A stretch of 64,000 bases of DNA from an uncultured Eggerthella sp. (GTDB lineage: Bacteria; Actinomycetota; Coriobacteriia; Coriobacteriales; Eggerthellaceae): contig CALLDI010000009.1 of assembly GCA_937998355.1 (NCBI GenBank), positions 1 to 64,000 on the forward strand. The letters are read 5' to 3'. Of this stretch, positions 29,101-35,896 are shown one piece after another; the first letter of the stretch is position 1, and the number at the start of each line of letters is the position of its first letter. Under the pieces are notes generated by a model, which made no database searches, was not told the origin of the DNA, and saw nothing but the letters and a program-made list of their open reading frames with translations. The position numbers and the translations under genes were made by a program.

Positions 29101-29753
29101 AACAGGAAGCGGAGCGTCTGAAGCGCCGCATCAAGAATCTCGGCACGGTCAACCCCGATGCCGCGCGCGAATACGAGCAGGTCAACGAACGCTACAACTA
29201 CCTGCTATCACAGCTCCAAGATATGAACAACGCCCGCAGTGCGCTCGCCCGCATCGTCGCGCTCATCGACGAACGCATGATTGACGACTTCGTGAAGACC
29301 TTCGAGCAGGTGAATGCCAACTTCTCCGAGATCTTCTCGACGCTGTTCCCGGGCGGTCACGCGCATCTTTCGCTCGTCGATCCCGACGATCTGGAGAACA
29401 CCGGCGTGGACGTGAATGCGCAGCCGGTCGGCAAGACGGTCAAGAAGATGTCGCTGCTCTCGGGCGGCGAGAAATCCATGACAGCCATGGCCTTGCTCTT
29501 CGCGGTCTATCGTATCCGTCAGACGCCGTTCTATATCCTCGACGAGATCGAAGCCGCGCTCGACGACTCGAATCTGCGTCGTCTTATGAACTACCTGAAC
29601 ACCGTGCGCGATTCTGCCCAGTTCATCATGATCACGCATCAGCGCCGCACGATGGAGTCCGCCGATATCCTCTACGGTGTCTCCATGCAAGCTGATGGTG
29701 TCACGAAGGTATTGAGCCAGCGCATCGACCAAGCTCGTTCCAAGGAGGATTGA
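26196..29753 (+). CDS. smc: Chromosome segregation protein SMC
   Basis: SMC is the condensin-like ATPase that organises and separates chromosomes with ScpA/ScpB (not in this window). The 1185-residue protein has the N-terminal Walker A (GPNGSGKSN, residues 31-39), two long coiled coils, a hinge near residues 510-660, and the C-terminal signature LLSGGEKSMTAMALLFA with Walker B FYILDEIEAALDDSN. The start is GTG 26196. AAGGAGG near its 3' end serves ftsY, whose start is 3 nt after the smc stop. Confidence 0.98.
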   Translation: MYLKSLNLKGFKSFADRTVMRFEPGLAAIVGPNGSGKSNISDAVLWVLGERNAKSLRGQSMEDVIFSGSSARKPVGVAEVELVLDNSDGTLPVDFTEVSIGRRMYRNGESEYLINGALVRRMDVLDILHDSGLGSGTNSIISQGNLDSILSSRPEDRRELIEEAAGILKHKERRKKSERKLAQMDAHLARVNDITAEVERQLKPLERKAKKALMFKELDAEYRKYRLDLAVDDLRVLQDQWNRILEREEESQKSANVALATLTQAEKAHDELQGQLQTTGENESSLGEDYRRARSVAESINSQCLVLRERRHSYEQELAHGVRSFENEKIQVKRVKADLEELRTQFEEVEKSFKMATATLERIEQNYNKQVDERNGLRKQIDTVMAEQRSLTYRSETIQTTLDSMKEELHETQVRSQVADAQVADSQTRLSSLEQKCATLQQQVDKLESDLIEAERAEQEAREKLNSALRKREETRTEMDEMREELTQVGAQRKALEELERANEASNPVLSWLMADEHDLGSWRALTHELSVPGDLDMIVEALLGSNMHGLFVEDMDSVKRFIAGLEASGETGDVVLLPEKNMFQLADSDSFAQTQRDHRLLDKIEISERFARGFEMLLGQVYLYDTKEQLFATWQQAPHGVTLVSRDGCIVDTNGRARFFRKSEEDKANSALLRRRNLNELRGREATLSDRFTEIRDAYDALENSLKELQIESLQASEKSANVRGQRDSTALDLQGESQTLEALRISHDSLLKEQQRYRTYLEEAQPDSDKLKEELAQVQADLQENKKQVEDMHKLLDPVQAQVLSLSEELSDARLEKARLQEAYAYNERMVASRKQEIHNLETRSLAQERRFKMLEAASARVEPLLNTLELLYEAVQRHVSDLEIKTRESQESQQELHKRIAESTQKVRELRLALDQQSSAASEIRVEKGRLEIKVDGAIQVIITECDTPLETALALPKIEDRATCEQEAERLKRRIKNLGTVNPDAAREYEQVNERYNYLLSQLQDMNNARSALARIVALIDERMIDDFVKTFEQVNANFSEIFSTLFPGGHAHLSLVDPDDLENTGVDVNAQPVGKTVKKMSLLSGGEKSMTAMALLFAVYRIRQTPFYILDEIEAALDDSNLRRLMNYLNTVRDSAQFIMITHQRRTMESADILYGVSMQADGVTKVLSQRIDQARSKED

Positions 29754-29755
29754 TC

Positions 29756-30673
29756 ATGGGATTCTTCTCGCGTATCTCCGAAGGCCTCAATCGCTCGCGC
29801 GATAAGTTCAAGGAGCAGATGAACGTTCTGCTCGATCGTGGTCCCGATGTCGACGAGGAATTCTGGGAGACTCTGGAAGAAACGCTCATCTTGAGCGATT
29901 TCGGTGCAGCTGCGGCCGACGATATCGTCGAAGAGTTGCGCGACGAAGCGACGCGCAAGGCGCTTCCGGATGCTTATGCGGTGCTCGACCTGCTGGCCGA
30001 GAAGATCGCCGACCAGTTCATCGAGATGGATGGCTCGATCTTCGACGATGAAGCAGTCGTGCTCTTCGTGGGCGTGAACGGTTCGGGCAAGACCACCACG
30101 GTGGGCAAGCTCGCGGCTGAAGCGCACGGGAAGGGACGCAAGGTGTTGCTCGGCAGTGCGGACACGTTCCGCGCTGCAGCTATCGAGCAGCTCGAAGTGT
30201 GGTCGAAGCGTGCCGACGTCGAGATCGTTTCGCGCGATCGTGGCAGCGACCCTGCCAGCGTCTGCTTCGAGACGCTCGAGCGCGCTGAACAGGCCGGCTC
30301 CGATCTCGTGCTCATCGACACGGCAGGCCGCCTTCACACCTCGGATGATCTGATGCGCGAGCTGAAGAAGGTCGTCGATGTGGTGCGCAGACGCTCGGAG
30401 CTGCCAGTCTATACGTTGCTCGTCATCGATGCGACCACGGGTCAGAATGGCCTGCAGCAAGCGCGCGAATTCAACAAGGCGCTCGAGCTGGATGGCATCA
30501 TCCTGACCAAGCTCGATGGCACTGCCAAAGGTGGCATTTCGGTGGCTATCGCTCATGAATTGGAATTGCCGCTCTACAAGATCGGCGTGGGAGAGGGTAT
30601 CGAGGATCTGCAGGATTTCGATGCGCTCGATTTCGCGAATGCGTTGATTGGAGATATGCGCGATGCTGGATAA
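29756..30673 (+). CDS. ftsY: Signal recognition particle receptor FtsY
   Basis: FtsY is the SRP receptor GTPase. The 305-residue protein is essentially the NG domain only, without the long acidic N-terminal region of E. coli FtsY. It has G1 GVNGSGKTTTVGKLA, DTAGRLHT, and TKLDGTAKGG. The start is ATG 29756: AAGGAGG (29742-29748) is 7 nt upstream; the TTG at 29750 in the same frame is too close. It overlaps ffh by 11 nt. Confidence 0.97.
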   Translation: MGFFSRISEGLNRSRDKFKEQMNVLLDRGPDVDEEFWETLEETLILSDFGAAAADDIVEELRDEATRKALPDAYAVLDLLAEKIADQFIEMDGSIFDDEAVVLFVGVNGSGKTTTVGKLAAEAHGKGRKVLLGSADTFRAAAIEQLEVWSKRADVEIVSRDRGSDPASVCFETLERAEQAGSDLVLIDTAGRLHTSDDLMRELKKVVDVVRRRSELPVYTLLVIDATTGQNGLQQAREFNKALELDGIILTKLDGTAKGGISVAIAHELELPLYKIGVGEGIEDLQDFDALDFANALIGDMRDAG

Positions 30674-32078
30674 TCTCTCGGAGAAACTACAATCCATCTT
30701 CTCGGGCCTGCGCTCGAAGGGCAAGCTCACCGAAGAGGACATCAATGCCGCCATGAAGGAGATCCGCATGGCGCTGCTCGAAGCGGATGTCAACTTCAAG
30801 GTGGTCAAGTCGTTCATCAAGAACACAAAGGAACGCTGCCTCGAGGCTGAGATCCTCGATTCGCTCACGCCCGGGCAGAACGTCGTCAAGGTCGTGCTCG
30901 ACGAATTGACCGAGCTGCTCGGACGTACCGATTCGCGCCTCGTGCTCTCCTCGCGCATCCCGAACGTCATCATGCTCGTCGGCTTGCAGGGCTCCGGTAA
31001 GACCACGGCGGCTGCGAAGCTCGCCTACCTGCTGAAGCAGCAGAATCACAATCCGCTGTTGGTAGCCTGCGACGTCTATCGTCCTGCTGCAGCCGACCAG
31101 CTGCAGACCCTGGGCGACGAGATCGGCGTGCGCGTCTATCGCGGCGATGGCAAGGACCCCGTGAAGATCGCGCAGGAAGGCGTGCGCGATGCGGTCGATT
31201 CGCTGCGCGATATCGTCATCGTCGACACGGCGGGTCGTTTGCACGTTGATGAAGAGATGATGACCGAGGCTAAGAACATTCGCGACGCGGTCCAGCCTGA
31301 TCAGATCCTCATGGTGGTCGACGCTATGACCGGTCAGGACGTGGTCAACGTCGCATCCGCTTTCGCTGAACAGGTCGATTTCGACGGTGTCATCATGTCG
31401 AAGATGGATGGCGATGCGCGCGGTGGTGGCGCGCTGTCCATCAAGCAGGTCACGGGCAAGCCCATCAAGTTCATCTCGATGGGAGAGAAGCCCGACTCGC
31501 TCGAGGAATTCCACCCTGATCGCATGGCTAAGCGCATCCTTGGTATGGGTGACGTGGTCAGCCTCATCGAAACGGCAGCTCAGATCCGTGCTGACGAACT
31601 CGAGCAAGAAGAGGCCGAGCGCATGATGCGCGCCGACCTCAGCTTGAACGACTTCCTCACCATCAACAAGCAGGTTCGCAAGATCGGCGGCATCCAGAAG
31701 CTGGTCTCCGCGCTTCCTGGTGGCGATAAAGCGCTCAAAGATGGTTCGGTGAACGAGAACGCACTCGATGAGATGGAGGTCATGATCAATTCCATGACCC
31801 GTGAAGAGCGCGAACAGCCCTCCATCATTAACGGCTCGCGCCGTGCGCGTATCGCGGCAGGCGCCGGTGTTTCGGTCACGCAACTCAATCAGATGCTGAA
31901 GAAGTACAACGAAACGCGCAAGATGATGAAGCAGGTCATGGCTCAACAGGATCTCGATATGGGATCGCGCAAGGGCAAGAAGGGGAAGAAGAAGCGCAAG
32001 CGTCGTTCGCTTCCTGGCATGGGCGGTATGGGCATGGGGGACCTGAAGCGTCTCCAGGAGATGATCCAAGACCAGTGA
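30663..32078 (+). CDS. ffh: Signal recognition particle protein Ffh
   Basis: Ffh is the GTPase and signal-sequence-binding subunit of SRP. The 471-residue protein has an N domain, G domain motifs GLQGSGKTTAAAKLA, DTAGRLHVDEEMM and SKMDGDARGG, then the Met-rich M domain with a basic GSRKGKKGKKKRKRR stretch and a Gly/Met-rich tail (MGGMGMGDLKRL). ATG 30663 overlaps the ftsY end, so the receptor and particle protein are made from one coupled message. Confidence 0.98.
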   Translation: MLDNLSEKLQSIFSGLRSKGKLTEEDINAAMKEIRMALLEADVNFKVVKSFIKNTKERCLEAEILDSLTPGQNVVKVVLDELTELLGRTDSRLVLSSRIPNVIMLVGLQGSGKTTAAAKLAYLLKQQNHNPLLVACDVYRPAAADQLQTLGDEIGVRVYRGDGKDPVKIAQEGVRDAVDSLRDIVIVDTAGRLHVDEEMMTEAKNIRDAVQPDQILMVVDAMTGQDVVNVASAFAEQVDFDGVIMSKMDGDARGGGALSIKQVTGKPIKFISMGEKPDSLEEFHPDRMAKRILGMGDVVSLIETAAQIRADELEQEEAERMMRADLSLNDFLTINKQVRKIGGIQKLVSALPGGDKALKDGSVNENALDEMEVMINSMTREEREQPSIINGSRRARIAAGAGVSVTQLNQMLKKYNETRKMMKQVMAQQDLDMGSRKGKKGKKKRKRRSLPGMGGMGMGDLKRLQEMIQDQ

Positions 32079-32112
32079 TTCCGCGCACTGCATCCGCTCA
32101 GTAACTCATCCC

Positions 32113-32141
32113 TTGCAAAAGCTCGACGCTCACCTTATTAT
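32113..32141 (+). promoter_or_regulatory. Promoter of the rpsP operon
   Basis: TTGCAA (32113-32118), 17 bp, TATTAT (32136-32141), then an AT-rich leader of about 60 nt with AAAGGAG before rpsP. Confidence 0.65.
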
Positions 32142-32206
32142 TGGTAATTGCTGTTTTCTCAGGTTTACTGAATTAGAGTACGTAATATAAAAAGGAGTTA
32201 ACCTTC

Positions 32207-32452
32207 ATGGCAGTAAAGATTCGTCTCGCCCGTCACGGCGCACATAAGGCACCTTACTATCGCATCGTCGTCGCAGATTCCCGCGCACGTCGCGATGGTC
32301 GCTATATCGAGCAGATCGGCACCTACAATCCGCTCACCGAGCCCAAGCAGGTCAATCTCGATCTCGAAAAGGTCGACAGCTGGATCGCTCAGGGTGCCAA
32401 GCCGACCGAAACGGTCGAGCGTCTCATCAACGATCTTCGTCAGAACGGTTAA
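32207..32452 (+). CDS. rpsP: 30S ribosomal protein S16
   Basis: The 81-residue S16 begins [26 protein letters not shown] (only part is needed to recognise it) with [13 protein letters not shown] following. It is an early-assembly small-subunit protein. AAAGGAG lies 8 nt before the ATG. It opens the conserved rpsP-KH-rimM-trmD operon. Confidence 0.98.
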   Translation: MAVKIRLARHGAHKAPYYRIVVADSRARRDGRYIEQIGTYNPLTEPKQVNLDLEKVDSWIAQGAKPTETVERLINDLRQNG

Positions 32453-32454
32453 AC

Positions 32455-32709
32455 ATGTCCGATCCTAATACTGACATTTCTGGGCTCGTCGCTGAACTCG
32501 TCGCCCCGCTCGTTGAATTCCCGGACGAGGTCGAGGTCAGCTCTACGGAGACCGAAGACGGCTCCACCCTCATCGAGGTTCATGTGAATCCCGACGATGT
32601 TGGGCGCGTTATTGGCCGTCAGGGTCGCGTCATCAAGGCTATTCGTACGCTCAGTCGCGCTGCTGGCTCGCGCCACGATATGCGCATCGAAGTCGAACTC
32701 ATCGATTAA
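32455..32709 (+). CDS. khpA: KH-domain RNA-binding protein (KhpA/YlqC family)
   Basis: This 84-residue single-KH protein has the GxxG loop in DVGRVIGRQGRVIKAIRTLSR. KhpA proteins bind RNA, often as a heterodimer with KhpB, and affect cell size and sRNA biology in Gram-positives. It starts 2 nt after the rpsP stop. Its TAATG stop/start overlap couples it to rimM. Confidence 0.93.
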   Translation: MSDPNTDISGLVAELVAPLVEFPDEVEVSSTETEDGSTLIEVHVNPDDVGRVIGRQGRVIKAIRTLSRAAGSRHDMRIEVELID

Positions 32710-33269
32710 TGAGCGCGTGGGCTAACGTAGCCACCATCGGCAAAGCCAAGAATCTTAAAGGAGGACTCCTCGTGTACGCACGCGAGGGTCTTCCTTTTTT
32801 GTTGGAAGAGGGGATGGAGGTCACGTTCGTGCCGCCCGTGCTCCGCGTGCCGCGCACGGGACGAGTGATCAGCATCGCACCTCAAGGTCAAGGCGCGCAC
32901 CTCGTCTTCTTCGATACCATCGATTCGATCGACCTCGCAGAAAAACTCCAAGACCACAGCTGCCTCGTGCTCAAACGCGATCTTCCCGAAGACTACGATC
33001 GTGGTCTGCTCGATCTGGTCGACTTCGCACTGCTCGATGCGGATGAGCGCACCATCGGTCGCATCGTCGCGCTCGAAGAGAACCCTGCACACCCCCTGCT
33101 CGTGGTCGAGCTCGAAGATGCGGCGGGTACATCAGATATGTCGATCGACACAGAAGAGGATCTCGCGAAGCTCGTCCGCATCCCCCTCGTCGAAGAATTC
33201 ATCATCGATATTGATGAAGGTGAAGCAACGATCGAAATGAATCTGCCTGAAGGTCTTTTAGATATTTAA
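32709..33269 (+). CDS. rimM: 16S rRNA processing protein RimM
   Basis: RimM binds S19 and helps assemble the 30S head. The 186-residue protein has an N-terminal beta-barrel (ATIGKAKNLKGGLLVYAREG) and a C-terminal PRC-barrel (IGRIVALEENPAHPLLVVEL, IPLVEEFIIDID). The first part departs a little from the usual GxPxGxxG motif. Position between the KH gene and trmD supports the call. It is followed by a structured 161-bp gap. Confidence 0.9.
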   Translation: MSAWANVATIGKAKNLKGGLLVYAREGLPFLLEEGMEVTFVPPVLRVPRTGRVISIAPQGQGAHLVFFDTIDSIDLAEKLQDHSCLVLKRDLPEDYDRGLLDLVDFALLDADERTIGRIVALEENPAHPLLVVELEDAAGTSDMSIDTEEDLAKLVRIPLVEEFIIDIDEGEATIEMNLPEGLLDI

Positions 33270-33303
33270 CACATGCGTCCGTCGCTTCACCCCAACCCGA
33301 AGG

Positions 33304-33394
33304 CGGAGCGCGACTTGGCCAAAGCGAATGTGAGAGACCCACTTCGCGCAAGCGAAGTTGGCTCGAACGAGCGACGCCGTCGCGTGAGCCTCCG
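33304..33394 (+). repeat. Structured repeat copy between rimM and trmD
   Basis: This intergenic segment contains a perfect 7-bp hairpin with a GCAA tetraloop (ACTTCGC-GCAA-GCGAAGT, 33341-33358), a second stem GCGAC/GTCGC (33371-33383) enclosed by GGCTC/GAGCC (33360-33390), and an outer CGGA/TCCG. Two blocks (33310-33328 and about 33354-33379) match the opposite strand at 60771-60811. Compared with that copy it carries 28 extra bases bounded by GCGAA direct repeats. Confidence 0.6.
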
Positions 33395-33430
33395 GACTGG
33401 GGCGAAGCATCGAGCGAAGAAAGGAATCTC

Positions 33431-34153
33431 ATGCTCATCGAAACGCTCTCTGTTTTCCCGCAGTGCTACGACTCGATCATGAACGAGTCGATCATGAAAC
33501 GCGCGCAGGACAAGGGCATCCTCGAATTCCGCGCGCATGACCTGCGCGACTGGACGCATGACAAGCATCGCACCACCGACGATGAGCCCTATGGCGGCGG
33601 CCAGGGCCTCGTCATGAAGTGCGAGCCGATCTTCGAAGCGGCCGACGAACTGTTCGCCGCCGCACCGAAGAAGCCTTATACCATCTTCCTTTCGCCCACG
33701 GGTCAGACGCTCGATGAGGCGCTCACGCTCGAATTGGCCGAGCAGGATCATCTCTTCTTCATCTGCGGCCATTATGAAGGCATCGACGAGCGCGCCTATG
33801 CGCTCGCGGATAAGGTCATTTCGATCGGCGATTACGTGCTCACCAGCGGCGAGCTCGCCTCGATGGTGGTCATCGACGCGGTCGTGCGCCGTCTCGATGG
33901 CGTGCTCGGCGACGAAGGGAGCTCGGTCGACGAGAGCTTCTACGACGGATTGCTCGAATATCCGCAGTACACGCGCCCTGCCACCTATCGCGGTATGGAC
34001 GTTCCCGAAGTGCTGCTCTCGGGCCACCATGGCAACATCGAACAGTGGCGCCACGAACAGAGCCTGCTGCGCACCAAGCGGTTGCGCCCCGATCTGCTCG
34101 AGAGCGCGAACCTCTCGGACGCCGATCGCGCGTTCCTTGACCAGCATTCCTAG
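33431..34153 (+). CDS. trmD: tRNA (guanine37-N1)-methyltransferase TrmD
   Basis: TrmD makes m1G37 in tRNAs and prevents +1 frameshifting. The 240-residue SPOUT enzyme has DDEPYGGGQGLVMKCEP, ICGHYEGIDERAY and the trefoil-knot segment ISIGDYVLTSGELASMVVIDAVVR. The start is ATG 33431 with GAAAGGAA upstream. It is separated from rimM by the 161-bp structured segment instead of the usual tight coupling. Confidence 0.98.
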   Translation: MLIETLSVFPQCYDSIMNESIMKRAQDKGILEFRAHDLRDWTHDKHRTTDDEPYGGGQGLVMKCEPIFEAADELFAAAPKKPYTIFLSPTGQTLDEALTLELAEQDHLFFICGHYEGIDERAYALADKVISIGDYVLTSGELASMVVIDAVVRRLDGVLGDEGSSVDESFYDGLLEYPQYTRPATYRGMDVPEVLLSGHHGNIEQWRHEQSLLRTKRLRPDLLESANLSDADRAFLDQHS

Positions 34154-34181
34154 CCTTCGGCCACTACTTCGTTTTTATCGG

Positions 34182-34210
34182 TTCCACCATCGCAAAAGAT
34201 TGTTTAATAT
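34182..34210 (+). promoter_or_regulatory. Probable promoter of lepB
   Basis: TTCCAC (34182-34187), 17 bp, TAATAT (34205-34210). The -35 is imperfect. The leader to lepB is about 80 nt and contains a GGGGCTGCC/GGTGCAGGCC-like imperfect hairpin. Confidence 0.45.
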
Positions 34211-34299
34211 AAGAAAATGCGTTCACAGCGGGGCTGCCTATAGGGTGCAGGCCGTATCATGGACGTACCCTCACAGGCTTTGAAGATGAAAGGAGCGAC

Positions 34300-34869
34300 G
34301 TGGATTCCGGTCAGCACGCGAGCGAGCACAAACCGAGCATTTTCAGAAGGTTCATGAGCTTTCTCGTGATGGTCGCCATCATCGTCGCTGGCGCATGGTT
34401 GTTGCGCACCTTCGTCATCGAGCCCTTCCAGATCCCTTCCGCCTCCATGGAACAGACCATCAAGACTGGCGACATGGTCTTCGCCGAAAAGGTCTCGTAT
34501 CAATTCTCGGATCCGCAGCCAGGCGATATCGTCGTGTTCTCCGATCCGCAAGTTCCTTCGCGCACGCTCATCAAGCGCGTCATCGCCACCGAAGGCCAGA
34601 CGGTCGATCTGCGCGATGGTGTGGTCTATGTGGATGGCGTCGCGCTCGACGAACCTTATACCGATGGGCTTCCCAGCTACCCGCTGCACACGGTGGGCAA
34701 TGTCGATATCAGCTATCCCTATACGGTGCCAGCAGGCGATGTATGGGTGATGGGGGATAATCGCACGAATTCGTCCGACTCGCGCTATTTCGGTCCGATC
34801 GATGAAGATACCGTGTTCGGAAAAGCAGTGGTCATCTACTGGCCATTCGAGAACATCGCGATCCTGTAG
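34300..34869 (+). CDS. lepB: Signal peptidase I
   Basis: LepB cleaves signal peptides of exported proteins. The 189-residue protein has one N-terminal membrane helix (about residues 17-36), the catalytic Ser49 in IPSASMEQT, and Lys92 in RTLIKRVIA, followed by GDNRTNSSDSRYFGPI. The active site faces outside. The start is GTG 34300 with AAAGGAG upstream. lepB commonly follows the rpsP-trmD operon. Confidence 0.96.
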   Translation: MDSGQHASEHKPSIFRRFMSFLVMVAIIVAGAWLLRTFVIEPFQIPSASMEQTIKTGDMVFAEKVSYQFSDPQPGDIVVFSDPQVPSRTLIKRVIATEGQTVDLRDGVVYVDGVALDEPYTDGLPSYPLHTVGNVDISYPYTVPAGDVWVMGDNRTNSSDSRYFGPIDEDTVFGKAVVIYWPFENIAIL

Positions 34870-34910
34870 GGTAACGGTGCTCGGGCGGGATCCGGTCGAA
34901 AAGTGATAAC

Positions 34911-34937
34911 GGACGTCGTTTCATCGAAGCGGCGTCC
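34911..34937 (+). terminator. Strong hairpin between lepB and glyQ
   Basis: A 12-bp stem (GGACGTCGTTTC with GAAGCGGCGTCC, two G-U pairs in RNA) closes a 3-nt loop ATC. Only a short T stretch follows, so it may be a weak terminator for lepB or an RNA feature of the glyQ leader. The leader has no T-box. Confidence 0.5.
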
Positions 34938-34965
34938 TTCATGAATGAAGAGCATAAGGAGACGT

Positions 34966-35892
34966 ATGACCACCAACGCCAATACGGGCGCCTCGAACGA
35001 GCCGCTCAGCTTCCAGGACATCATCTTAAGGCTCCAACGATACTGGGCCGATCAGGGATGCGTTGTTCTGCAGCCCTACGATAACGAAGTCGGTGCGGGC
35101 ACGTTCCATACCGCCACTACGCTTCGAAGCCTCGGTCCGGGCACCTGGCGCGCGGCCTACGTTCAGCCCTGTCGCCGTCCCACCGACGGTCGCTATGGTG
35201 AGAACCCGAATCGTATGCAGCACTACTACCAGTTCCAGGTGCTGCTGAAGCCATCTCCTGATAACGTGCAGGATCTCTATCTCGATTCCCTGCGCACCAT
35301 CGGCATCGACGTCGAGAAGCATGACGTTCGTTTCGTCGAAGACGACTGGGAAAGTCCGACGCTCGGTGCATGGGGCCTTGGTTGGGAAGTGTGGCTCAAT
35401 GGCATGGAGGTCACGCAGTTCACCTATTTCCAGCAGGTGGGCGGTTTCGAATGCAGCCCCGTTCCCGCAGAGATCACCTACGGTCTCGAGCGCTTGGCCA
35501 TGTATATCCAGGGCGTCGATTCGGTCTACGACCTGGTCTGGGCGCGCAGTGCGGATGGCACGGTGTTCACCTATGGCGATGTGTTCCTTGAGAACGAACG
35601 AGAATTCTCGGCATATAACTTCGAGGTGGCCGACACCGATCTGCTGTTCGGCGAGTTCGACCGCTACGAGGCGGAATGCCTGCGCACGCTCGAAGCGGGC
35701 TTGCCGCTTCCAGCTTACGATTACGTGTTGAAATGCTCGCATGCGTTCAACTTGCTCGATGCGCGCGGTGTCATCAGCGCCACCGAACGCATGGGATACA
35801 TCCTGCGCGTGCGCACCATCGCGAAGGCCTGCTGCAAGGAATACCTCGAGAAGGTCGTTGGCATCGAAGTCGAGTCCGAGGAAGGTGAATAG
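34966..35892 (+). CDS. glyQ: Glycyl-tRNA synthetase alpha subunit
   Basis: GlyQ forms the alpha2beta2 glycyl-tRNA synthetase. The 308-residue protein has [34 protein letters not shown], the class II motif [19 protein letters not shown] and [10 protein letters not shown] chose ATG 34966 because AAGGAG (34953-34958) is 7 nt upstream; an earlier in-frame ATG (34945) adds seven unconserved residues. glyS follows after 4 nt. Confidence 0.97.
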   Translation: MTTNANTGASNEPLSFQDIILRLQRYWADQGCVVLQPYDNEVGAGTFHTATTLRSLGPGTWRAAYVQPCRRPTDGRYGENPNRMQHYYQFQVLLKPSPDNVQDLYLDSLRTIGIDVEKHDVRFVEDDWESPTLGAWGLGWEVWLNGMEVTQFTYFQQVGGFECSPVPAEITYGLERLAMYIQGVDSVYDLVWARSADGTVFTYGDVFLENEREFSAYNFEVADTDLLFGEFDRYEAECLRTLEAGLPLPAYDYVLKCSHAFNLLDARGVISATERMGYILRVRTIAKACCKEYLEKVVGIEVESEEGE

Positions 35893-35896
35893 CCCA

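Noticed and set aside
34870..34965. T-box in front of glyQS
   Set aside because: The gap is only 96 bp and lacks the AGAGAG, GAA-specifier and TGGN elements.
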